Positions 1-5,963 of a stretch of 12,013 nucleotides of DNA are shown piece by piece. Source of the stretch: an uncultured bacterium (GTDB lineage Bacteria > Patescibacteriota > Minisyncoccia > SW-4-49-11); NCBI GenBank assembly GCA_913060955.1, contig CAJXTH010000010.1:1-12013 (forward strand), read 5' to 3'. Within the stretch, counting starts at the first letter, position 1. Every line of letters begins with the position of its first letter. The notes beneath the pieces are model-generated. The model saw only the letters and a program-made list of their open reading frames with translations. It searched no databases and had not been told where the DNA came from. The position numbers were made by a program, and so were the translations under genes.

Positions 1-1
1 T

Positions 2-1036
2 CCATATTATGAAAACGTATTAAACTTGATTAAGGTTCAAGCCCAGCTTCGAACCGATGAGCACTTTATCCCTCAAGACGGAGCAATTCGTTTTGAACAG
101 AATGGGACAACTTCTGACGTGCGTGTATCGATTATCCCTACTGTTTCCGGAGAGAAAATTGTGCTTCGAGTTCTTTCAAGTACCGTAAACTCCCTTGACC
201 TGGATACCTTGGGATTCAATGAACATAACATTAAGCTCATCAGAAAAGCCGCTCAGCAACCGTTTGGAATGATCCTAGTAACAGGTCCAACGGGATCCGG
301 AAAATCGACTACTCTGTATGCTCTGTTGAAAACCATCAACGACGAAGGTCGAAACATCACGACTATTGAAGATCCTGTGGAATACAAAATCGACGGTGTG
401 AACCATATTCAGGTGAACCGAGCGACGGACCTTACCTTTGCCAAAGGACTCCGATCTATTCTGCGACAAGACCCGGACGTGGTACTTGTGGGAGAGATCC
501 GAGATGATGAAACCGCTCAGATTTCGGTCAACGCTGCCCTAACCGGACATTTACTGTTCTCAACTATTCACGCCAATGACGGAGAAGGAACCATCCCTCG
601 ATTGTTGAATATGGACGTGGATCCATTCTTGGTATCCTCAACACTTGAGCTGGTAGTTGCCCAACGTTTGGTACGAAAAATTTGTGATGCCTGTAAATAT
701 ACCTACAAAGTCAAACGCAAAGATCTCGAAAAACAGCTTGACGAAGATCTTGAGCGATTTTTCCCAGAAGAAGAGATTACGATGTTCAAGGGAAAAGGAT
801 GCTCGAACTGTGGATTCTCGGGATACAAAGGCCGAACAGCTATCTTTCAGTTAATTGAGGTAACCCAAGAAATTCGAGACGCAATGCTTGAGACTCCCAC
901 CTCTGATGAGATTCGAGATATATCTCGAAAGCAAGGTTCTATCTCTATGTTTGAAGACGGAATAGAAAAAGTTCGCGTAGGAATGACTACCTTTGAAGAA
1001 GTTCTTCGAGTGGCAGCAATCCCAGAACAACAATAA
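2..1036 (+). CDS. pilB: Type IV pilus extension ATPase PilB (GspE family), 5'-truncated by window edge
   Basis: This is the hexameric ATPase that powers pilin polymerisation at the cytoplasmic face of the pilus machine. The frame is open to the left edge (in-frame PYYENVLN precedes the TTG at 26), so the true start lies outside and 344 residues are visible. In visible numbering: a PQDG motif near residue 25; Walker A GPTGSGKST at 95-103; Asp box TTIEDPVEY at about 120-128; Walker B DVVLVGEIRD at 159-168; His box with GHLLFSTIHAND at 182-193; and a zinc-binding tetracysteine C228/C231 and C267/C270. The tetracysteine separates PilB/GspE from the retraction ATPase PilT. All catalytic motifs are intact. 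The missing N-terminal part should hold the N1/MshEN domain. It is followed by pilC after 13 nt, so the two are very likely co-transcribed. PilB versus GspE is settled by the surrounding pilin genes. Confidence 0.95.
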   Translation, partial: PYYENVLNLIKVQAQLRTDEHFIPQDGAIRFEQNGTTSDVRVSIIPTVSGEKIVLRVLSSTVNSLDLDTLGFNEHNIKLIRKAAQQPFGMILVTGPTGSGKSTTLYALLKTINDEGRNITTIEDPVEYKIDGVNHIQVNRATDLTFAKGLRSILRQDPDVVLVGEIRDDETAQISVNAALTGHLLFSTIHANDGEGTIPRLLNMDVDPFLVSSTLELVVAQRLVRKICDACKYTYKVKRKDLEKQLDEDLERFFPEEEITMFKGKGCSNCGFSGYKGRTAIFQLIEVTQEIRDAMLETPTSDEIRDISRKQGSISMFEDGIEKVRVGMTTFEEVLRVAAIPEQQ

Positions 1037-1049
1037 CAAAAACTCCTGT

Positions 1050-2303
1050 ATGTTATTTGGACTCATCGGAAAAAACCGGGAAAAGAAGAAAAAAGACGAC
1101 TTTGAGTTTTCTTTGGAAAAACTTCGAGGAGATGATTTTCAGTTAAAATCTCAACTGATTCCCGATGAGGAACCTGCAGAACAAGAAGAAGTAGTCGTCA
1201 AAAAGAAACCCAAGAAAAAAAAGGGACTGCTTTCTATGGAATTTGGAGCCCGAGCTATCACCAAAGAAAAACAGGTTCTGCTCGACAACATGGCCTTGCT
1301 TGTGGCCTCCGGAATGGGAGTAAACTCAGCTCTTCGTACTTTGCAAAAAAACTCCCAAAACCGTTCTATGAAACGGGCATTGGACGAAATTGTCATTGAT
1401 ATTGAAAATGGAGAGCCACTTTGGCAGGCTATGGATAACGCCAAGTTTTTACCAGTGTTCTTGATTTCTCTTATCAAGATTGGAGAAGAGTCGGGAAACT
1501 TGGCAGATAAAATTCGAAAAACAGTTGTTTCACTTGAAAAAGAACATAAGCGGAAGGCCCAACTTCGAACAGCCCTCTTCTATCCTGTATTTGTATTGAC
1601 GTTGACCGTTGTGGTCGGACTTTCGGTAAGTATCTTTGTGCTTCCTCGAATTGGACAGGTTTTTTCCAACTTGGATGTAGAACTTCCCGTAGTTACTCGA
1701 ATCATGATCAATACCGGAAACTTCTTGGGGGACAATTGGTACATTGTGGTTCCTCTTGTGTTGATCTCATTTGTCTCTGCAATCTTCTTTGGATTTATTT
1801 TCCCAGCAACCAAAGGAATTGGACAATGGATACTGTTTCATTCGCCAGTCTTTAATCGCTTAATTACGCGAACTGAGGTCTCTCGATTTTGTTATAACCT
1901 CTCCATGCTTATCACCTCTGGAGTCCCGATCACGCGCTCTCTTCAGGCCTTGACCGAGGTTCATGATTACTACATGTACAAGCGTTTTGTCGCACTCCTA
2001 GCAGAAGAAATCAAACAAGGAAAAAGCTTTCACAAGTCATTTGACGATCATAAAAAACGAGCCAACCCATTGATTCCATTCACTGCGCAAGAAATTATTA
2101 CCGCGGGAGAAGAATCAGGAAAATTACCTCAAGTTCTGGATCAAGTAGGACTCAAGTTTGAAGAAGAAGCAGAACAGATCGCTCAAAATATTGCGGTATT
2201 GTTAGAACCTGTCTTGTTGATCATTGTTTGGATTGGGGTTGTCTTCTTGGCGGTATCTATTCTGCTTCCTATCTATAACCTGGTTGGAAACTTTAACATC
2301 TAA
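1050..2303 (+). CDS. pilC: Type IV pilus inner-membrane platform protein PilC (GspF family)
   Basis: This polytopic platform protein couples the PilB motor to pilin insertion. I chose the ATG at 1050 (417 aa). A TTG at 993 would add 19 residues, but they lie inside pilB and are low-complexity (QSQNNNNKNS). The N-terminus is a charged cytoplasmic extension (about 1-70, many Lys/Glu). It is followed by two T2SSF helical-bundle domains, about 74-197 and 277-406. Each carries the family signature: LLVASGMGVNSAL and IGEESGNL in the first, LITSGVPITRSLQAL and AGEESGKLPQVL in the second. Membrane segments fall at about 176-198, 230-252 and 381-406. Length and topology are normal for the family. No clear ribosome binding site precedes the start. 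The next gene begins 5 nt after the stop, consistent with a pilB-pilC-pilin operon. Confidence 0.94.
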   Translation: MLFGLIGKNREKKKKDDFEFSLEKLRGDDFQLKSQLIPDEEPAEQEEVVVKKKPKKKKGLLSMEFGARAITKEKQVLLDNMALLVASGMGVNSALRTLQKNSQNRSMKRALDEIVIDIENGEPLWQAMDNAKFLPVFLISLIKIGEESGNLADKIRKTVVSLEKEHKRKAQLRTALFYPVFVLTLTVVVGLSVSIFVLPRIGQVFSNLDVELPVVTRIMINTGNFLGDNWYIVVPLVLISFVSAIFFGFIFPATKGIGQWILFHSPVFNRLITRTEVSRFCYNLSMLITSGVPITRSLQALTEVHDYYMYKRFVALLAEEIKQGKSFHKSFDDHKKRANPLIPFTAQEIITAGEESGKLPQVLDQVGLKFEEEAEQIAQNIAVLLEPVLLIIVWIGVVFLAVSILLPIYNLVGNFNI

Positions 2304-2308
2304 TCACT

Positions 2309-2764
2309 ATGAACAAAGGATTTACCTTGGTAGAGATGCTTTTGTCTCTTACAATCATTGTGGCTCTTCTAGGAATCAGCATTCCAGTATTTTTAGGACT
2401 CAACACCAGAGCTGATGTAGATGCCGCCAAAGAAACACTAGAAATTGCGCTTCGAAAAGCACAAGCACAAGCCCGAAACCAAAAGAATAATAGCAACTGG
2501 GGAGTGTATGTTGATTCGAGTAATAGTGAAGTTATTGTGTTCGCGGGAGCATCCTATGCAACTCGAGATACCTCGCTCGATGAGTCTCTCGCGATCCCTG
2601 GGGATGTTGTAATAAACGATGGAAGTACTCAAGAAATAGTGTTTGATCAGCTAACAGGGGATTTAGAAGGATCTACCCAAACCATTACCTTGACGGTTGG
2701 TACAGTAGAGAAATCGGTTCAAGTTTCTGCTTTGAACGGTGCGATTTTTGAGGTAAGCTCTTAG
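2309..2764 (+). CDS. GspH/FimT-like minor pilin (type IV prepilin)
   Basis: A 151-aa prepilin with a very short leader (MNKG) and the cleavage site G|FTLVE: Gly4 at -1, Phe at +1 and the conserved Glu at +5. A hydrophobic helix to about residue 30 anchors it in the membrane before assembly. The following amphipathic helix is rich in Ala/Arg/Lys (about 36-60), then comes WGVYVDSSNSEVIVF and a beta-rich C-terminal part. This matches GspH/FimT pseudopilins, which sit in the priming/tip complex. No cysteines are present. It is 5 nt downstream of pilC and probably the last gene of that operon. It converges on the oppositely oriented lectin-pilin gene with only 24 nt between the stops. The prepilin call is firm. 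Assignment to GspH rather than another minor pilin is probable. Confidence 0.85.
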   Translation: MNKGFTLVEMLLSLTIIVALLGISIPVFLGLNTRADVDAAKETLEIALRKAQAQARNQKNNSNWGVYVDSSNSEVIVFAGASYATRDTSLDESLAIPGDVVINDGSTQEIVFDQLTGDLEGSTQTITLTVGTVEKSVQVSALNGAIFEVSS

Positions 2765-2788
2765 AATTCTTTTTTACAAAATATATTA

Positions 2789-4069
2789 TTAATCTCGCAA
2801 CTCTTTATACACATTATATTTTTGCTGAAGATAATTATATACTTCTTCTCGTTCCTCAGCGTCGAGAGCTTTTGAGTAGAATAATAACTCGAGTAAATCT
2901 CCTTGGAAAAATTCCGCAGCTCCTCCGATTCGGGAACCAATCAGGAATTCGTTGGCAACTGTATTGAGTGTAATATCATTAATTTCAAATTGATCTTCTT
3001 GGAGGAATATCCAATCAGAAGTTCCATCATAACTATTCATAACGATTTGTGGAATTGATGATCCGGCTCCATCCTGGATAGGAAATGGAATACTTGAAGT
3101 GTAATTATTTGCCCAGTAGTGATTTCCAATAACATTTTGTTCGTTTGTCCTTGACAACAATCCATAGGCTTGATTGAGTGGAGAAGCTTGGTTTGTACCG
3201 TAATGCAAAATATGGTTATAGTTCGCTCCTGTCTGTGTAATATTGTCTACAACAGCAATAACTGTCCGAGATGAATCTCCTACGGGGGGAGTATAGGCAG
3301 AATTGAGAGATAAATAGTCATCACCATCAAATCGAATGGCAGGATATCCATTTTGGACATTTGTCTGAAATGTGGGTGAGGTTGTCCCAGATGGAGATGG
3401 AGGAGTGAAGCTTACTGCGTTCCCAGATTGATCCACCCACTCGGATACGACGTTACTTCCATCATAGGTAACTCCTTCTCCAGCCTTGAGCCAAATATCG
3501 AGTTGATCGGTCACTGTCAGTCGAGGAATTGTCTTATCTTGGTAGGCACTAAAAGCAAATGTTCGAGAATAATCATATTCTGGGCTATCTACGGTAATAT
3601 TTGGGGCATCATAATTCAGTTGAAATGAAACCCGCACAGCCTGTACTGTTTGGTTCTTGTTACTCAAGGTAGCACTTGATTCTGATTCGGTATTGATTTG
3701 TTCAAAGGAAAGGTTTGTAATATTGGTAGTTTCTGGATTGAGTTGGGTAGATGTCCCAGCTGAAGTCACTACCAGATTCTCTCCATCAAGGGCAATCGTT
3801 TTTTGCAGTCCACCTGACTGGAGGAGAGTCAGAGAAGTCTCAGGGCTATCTCCCAAATCAGGATCAAGAATCTGAATACTCCCTGCAATTTCCCGGGTTA
3901 TATTTTCTTGAATCCGAAGACCCTCTTGATCAACTGTAGCGGCAACGTCATTTGATACCGAAAGTCTGTTGATTTGTACTAAGAAAAACACGATCACGGC
4001 CATAGTAATCCCAGCAATAGACATAAAGAGAATGAGCTCGAGTAAGGTAAATCCAGATCGAAGTTTCAT
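2789..4069 (-). CDS. Modular minor pilin with C-terminal LamG/concanavalin A-like lectin module
   Basis: The product has 426 aa from the ATG at 4069. An upstream in-frame start (4153) would overlap the preceding gene by 80 nt and add a non-pilin leader, so I rejected it. The N-terminus is a classic prepilin: leader MKLRSG, then F|TLLE with Glu5 and a hydrophobic helix to about residue 33, as in PilW/GspJ-type pilins. Residues about 40-185 form a pilin-like region. Residues about 189-420 look like a concanavalin A-like/LamG jelly roll: LDIWLKAGEG, SEWVDQSG, AIRFDGDDYLSL (about 245-255), and the closing LLFYSKALDAEEREEVYNYL followed by KYNVY. Bacterial modules of this kind commonly bind glycans; no ligand can be read here. 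It begins 4 nt after the similar gene upstream, so both form one transcript. A functional adhesin at the pilus tip is inference. Confidence 0.85.
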   Translation of the reverse strand: MKLRSGFTLLELILFMSIAGITMAVIVFFLVQINRLSVSNDVAATVDQEGLRIQENITREIAGSIQILDPDLGDSPETSLTLLQSGGLQKTIALDGENLVVTSAGTSTQLNPETTNITNLSFEQINTESESSATLSNKNQTVQAVRVSFQLNYDAPNITVDSPEYDYSRTFAFSAYQDKTIPRLTVTDQLDIWLKAGEGVTYDGSNVVSEWVDQSGNAVSFTPPSPSGTTSPTFQTNVQNGYPAIRFDGDDYLSLNSAYTPPVGDSSRTVIAVVDNITQTGANYNHILHYGTNQASPLNQAYGLLSRTNEQNVIGNHYWANNYTSSIPFPIQDGAGSSIPQIVMNSYDGTSDWIFLQEDQFEINDITLNTVANEFLIGSRIGGAAEFFQGDLLELLFYSKALDAEEREEVYNYLQQKYNVYKELRD

Positions 4070-4073
4070 GATA

Positions 4074-5213
4074 TTAGTACAAGTTATACTTAGTATTGAG
4101 ATAGGTCTCAACTGATTGACGTTCGGTATCAGACAGAGCTCGGTTATAGACAATGACTTCAGCTATAGATCCATTCAAAAAGTCAGATGAGCCATTTGCA
4201 AAGGCCCCGAGAATAATTGGTTCCGTAGTTGATGTAATAGTTGAAACGCTAGTTATTGCAGGTGTTCCAGCTGCCCCATCAACGTATTGCTGAAGTTGAC
4301 TTCCTGGAGTCCATATACCTGTAATAAGTCTCGGAGTATCTGCTGTGGCAGTAAATAATGCTCGTTCGTTATTCTGAAGGGCTGTTGCTTCTTCGGTTAC
4401 CGTCACGTCATCATTTTGTACCCGCCACTCACGTTCATTGTTGGTAGCATCATACTTTCCGACAAACGTTTCATCGTTATCAGTCGTAGTAGAGGATCCT
4501 ACCACAAATATACTCAGTCCATTGGTATTATCGTGAAGACTTGTTGTAGTTCCCAAAAGATAGTCATCAACTCCATCAAAAACTAGAGTAGGCAGGTTAT
4601 TCAGTCCAAAGTGACGAAGGGTTGGTTGAACATCTTCTGTTGACTGGCTTACCGTCGCATCTACAATAGACGTATCAGAGGCATCACGCACAAGATTTAC
4701 CCGGGCATAGTCATTGGTTTCCTCAACTGATGAGGCTTTGATCCACATCTGAAGATTATCTGGATCAATTAGGTAGGGGTTATTGGTGTTGAGGGTAGCA
4801 GCTTGTCCAAATCCATCTGCAAGGGTAGCTAGGTTTTTTTGTTCTCTGATCTGAACCTGTGGTGCAAGTGTAGCAAGTTGTGTTTCCATATACCGAGTGA
4901 CATTGTCTACAGTTGCTTGAGTGTGGATAACTCGTTCACCGTTGGCTACGCCAGAAATAGAAAGTATGCGACAGGTGTTGCTTCCGATTGTTACCGTTTC
5001 GTCACCTCCGTATGTTTTTGTTTGGATCAGTTTTTCAATCGCAACTTCAGCACATGATCTTGCCAGAGCGTCAGCTTGACGAGCTTGCTCCGAGCTGATT
5101 GCTACATCTGCAACTTGAGTACTCACCAGCAATGAATTCACCGCCAAACTCACACCAATTGCCGAAACAATAAGCGCCAGGAGGAGTACAACATATCCAG
5201 ATTGTTTTTTCAT
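4074..5213 (-). CDS. Modular PilX/GspK-like minor pilin with C-terminal LamG-like lectin module
   Basis: The product has 379 aa starting MKKQSG|YVVLLLALIVSAIG, a prepilin-like leader and hydrophobic helix in which position +5 is Leu, not Glu. Loss of Glu5 is typical of GspK/PilX-class pilins, which cap the fibre. Two cysteines (C54, C81) in the pilin part could form a disulfide. Residues about 152-379 match the lectin module of the downstream neighbour: LQMWIKASSV, TLVFDGVDDYLL (210-220) and IAEVIVYNRALSDTERQSV ending in TKYNLY. The paired modules suggest duplication of a domain or gene. The closing helix and KYN(V/L)Y tail are shared, while the pilin halves differ. A promoter (5242-5250) lies 29 nt upstream. 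The stop is 4 nt before the next start. The call of a prepilin fused to a LamG-like domain is firm; the GspK equivalence is inferred from the missing Glu5. Confidence 0.82.
   Translation of the reverse strand: MKKQSGYVVLLLALIVSAIGVSLAVNSLLVSTQVADVAISSEQARQADALARSCAEVAIEKLIQTKTYGGDETVTIGSNTCRILSISGVANGERVIHTQATVDNVTRYMETQLATLAPQVQIREQKNLATLADGFGQAATLNTNNPYLIDPDNLQMWIKASSVEETNDYARVNLVRDASDTSIVDATVSQSTEDVQPTLRHFGLNNLPTLVFDGVDDYLLGTTTSLHDNTNGLSIFVVGSSTTTDNDETFVGKYDATNNEREWRVQNDDVTVTEEATALQNNERALFTATADTPRLITGIWTPGSQLQQYVDGAAGTPAITSVSTITSTTEPIILGAFANGSSDFLNGSIAEVIVYNRALSDTERQSVETYLNTKYNLY
4922..4930 (-). promoter_or_regulatory. Perfect DnaA box inside the PilX/GspK-like gene
   Basis: On the - strand these bases read TTATCCACA, the consensus DnaA box, and the G before it makes the same 10-mer GTTATCCACA seen in both boxes of the divergent region 0.95 kb away. 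Here it lies in coding sequence (codons for V-I-H-T). Chance is possible, but a given 9-mer is expected about 0.1 times on the two strands of a window this size. Function is unproven. Confidence 0.45.
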
Positions 5214-5241
5214 TTTGAACTAGATCTCAATTTCTATATCT

Positions 5242-5250
5242 ATTATACCA
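5242..5250 (-). promoter_or_regulatory. Extended -10 promoter for the two lectin-pilin genes
   Basis: On the - strand the sequence reads TGGTATAAT: a perfect -10 hexamer (5242-5247) with the TG of an extended -10 one base upstream. No -35 hexamer is visible at 16-18 nt; that stretch is occupied by the terminator hairpin. Transcription should start near 5235, giving a leader of about 20 nt before the ATG at 5213. Confidence 0.7.
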
Positions 5251-5288
5251 GAAAATAAAAGACCCCACCTGGATAAGTGGGATCTTTT
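5251..5288 (-). terminator. Rho-independent terminator after the pilin gene
   Basis: The arms 5257-5268 and 5277-5288 pair over 12 bp with one C/A mismatch, closing an 8-nt loop (5269-5276). On the - strand the second arm runs into TTTTATTTTC (5260-5251). The hairpin lies 10 nt past the pilin stop and directly before the promoter of the next genes. It would separate abundant pilin mRNA from the minor-pilin transcript. The stem also has A and T runs on both sides, so it may work in both directions, but no + strand gene ends here. Confidence 0.8.
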
Positions 5289-5298
5289 TAGAGTTGAC

Positions 5299-5775
5299 TT
5301 ACCGAAGTACTTCAATAGTTGGAGTTGATCCATTTACTTCCTCTGCTTCTGGGGCTGCAATAGTTATTCTATTGCCCGTCTCAACAGTAAGGGTATATTC
5401 AGTACAGGTAGCATCTCCTTCAGGATCAGCTGGAATAGCAGCTATATAGTTTCCAGTTGTTACTAATATTCCTGTAAGATCTACTGCGTTTGTTTCACAA
5501 GCAGTACCAGCAGCTGTACCAGTTCCAATACCATATTCAGTTCCGGCTGTAAGATCTCCAAGAGTAGTTCCTGAATCAAATGCTCCTGGAGTGTCAATAA
5601 TGTATTGAGCAACGGCGCTTGAAATAGTACTTACTTCACTTTCTCGCTCAGCATTTCGAGCTTGTGCTAGCTGTCGTCCTGGATTGATTGCTACGATAAC
5701 GATGGCAGCCAAGATTCCGATAGCTGCGATTACGAGCAAGATTTCCAACAAGGTAAATCCTTTCTTTGTATTCAT
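5299..5775 (-). CDS. Type IV pilin, probable major pilin
   Basis: A small prepilin of 158 aa from the ATG at 5775. An ATG at 5784 (adding MTH) is possible, but the leader MNTKKG is the usual form. The cleavage site is G|FTLLE with Glu5, followed by a long hydrophobic helix (LLVIAAIGILAAIVIVAI) and then NPGRQLAQARNAERESEV, the amphipathic second half of the pilin helix. The C-terminal globular part holds only two cysteines (C93, C124), placed as for a disulfide-closed D-region, and a YIAAIPADP stretch common in pilins. Its short simple structure, its own promoter with a perfect -35, and its own terminator fit the major subunit. It could still be one of several pilins in the genome. It is divergent from the S74 fibre gene and shares the DnaA-box control region with it. 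Confidence 0.88.
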   Translation of the reverse strand: MNTKKGFTLLEILLVIAAIGILAAIVIVAINPGRQLAQARNAERESEVSTISSAVAQYIIDTPGAFDSGTTLGDLTAGTEYGIGTGTAAGTACETNAVDLTGILVTTGNYIAAIPADPEGDATCTEYTLTVETGNRITIAAPEAEEVNGSTPTIEVLR

Positions 5776-5816
5776 ATGAGTCATATGTTTGTATTTATAT
5801 TACGACTTATGTCTCT

Positions 5817-5844
5817 ATACTACAATGTGACTTCAGAATGTCAA
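5817..5844 (-). promoter_or_regulatory. Promoter of the pilin gene (leftward)
   Basis: The - strand has a perfect TTGACA (5844-5839) and, after 16 nt, TAGTAT (5822-5817) as a -10 with 4 of 6 matches. Shifted alternatives (AGTATA preceded by TGT, or TATAGA with 19 nt spacing) are possible, so the exact -10 is uncertain. The leader to the ATG at 5775 would be about 35 nt. Confidence 0.6.
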
Positions 5845-5853
5845 TAGAGTTTC

Positions 5854-5885
5854 TGTGGATAACGAGTCCTGAATGGTTATCCACA
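5854..5885. promoter_or_regulatory. Inverted pair of perfect DnaA boxes between divergent promoters
   Basis: TGTGGATAAC at 5854-5863 and GTTATCCACA at 5876-5885 are perfect 10-bp inverted arms around a 12-nt centre. Each contains the consensus DnaA box TTATCCACA, at 5862-5854 on the - strand and 5877-5885 on the + strand. Each box lies exactly 9 nt upstream of the -35 hexamer on its own strand (5844-5839 and 5895-5900). Known biology: DnaA binds this 9-mer at origins and also regulates promoters. Control of both promoters by DnaA is inference; another factor using the dyad is possible. The dyad follows no gene end, so it is not a terminator. Confidence 0.72.
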
Positions 5886-5894
5886 TATTCTATG

Positions 5895-5924
5895 TTGACG
5901 GGAGAACATAGGATACCGTATTAT
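5895..5924 (+). promoter_or_regulatory. Promoter of the S74 fibre operon (rightward)
   Basis: TTGACG (5895-5900, 5 of 6) and TATTAT (5919-5924, 5 of 6) are separated by 18 nt, a good housekeeping-sigma promoter. The expected start is near 5931, giving a leader of about 33 nt to the ATG at 5964 with no recognisable Shine-Dalgarno sequence. Confidence 0.72.
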
Positions 5925-5933
5925 ATATGTAGA

Positions 5934-5947
5934 TTTTGATATCAAAA
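5934..5947. promoter_or_regulatory. Palindromic operator-like site at the start of the S74 leader
   Basis: TTTTGATATCAAAA is a perfect 14-bp palindrome with no loop, so it suits a dimeric DNA-binding protein better than an RNA hairpin. It begins about 3 nt past the predicted transcription start, a typical place for a repressor. It is AT-rich, so chance cannot be excluded. Confidence 0.4.
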
Positions 5948-5963
5948 ACAAATACACTTCACA

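Noticed and set aside
993..1049. Alternative TTG start giving pilC a 19-residue extension
   Set aside because: It lies inside pilB, encodes a low-complexity Q/N run, and the ATG at 1050 has normal operon spacing.
2805..2813. TTATACACA, a TTATNCACA-type DnaA box, at the 3' end of the lectin pilin gene
   Set aside because: It lies in coding sequence for the conserved KYNVYK tail, differs from the 10-mer shared by the other three, and one such relaxed match is plausible by chance.
4070..4153. Longer N-terminus for the lectin pilin starting at 4153
   Set aside because: It would overlap the upstream gene and place 28 residues ahead of a proper prepilin leader, blocking normal prepilin recognition.
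5269..5279. TTATCCAGG on the - strand, a partial DnaA box in the terminator loop
   Set aside because: Only 7 of 9 positions match and it is part of the hairpin loop and arm, which explains the sequence better.
5854..5885. Inverted repeat read as a transcription terminator
   Set aside because: It lies between two divergent gene starts, has no T-tract, and both arms are exact DnaA boxes.
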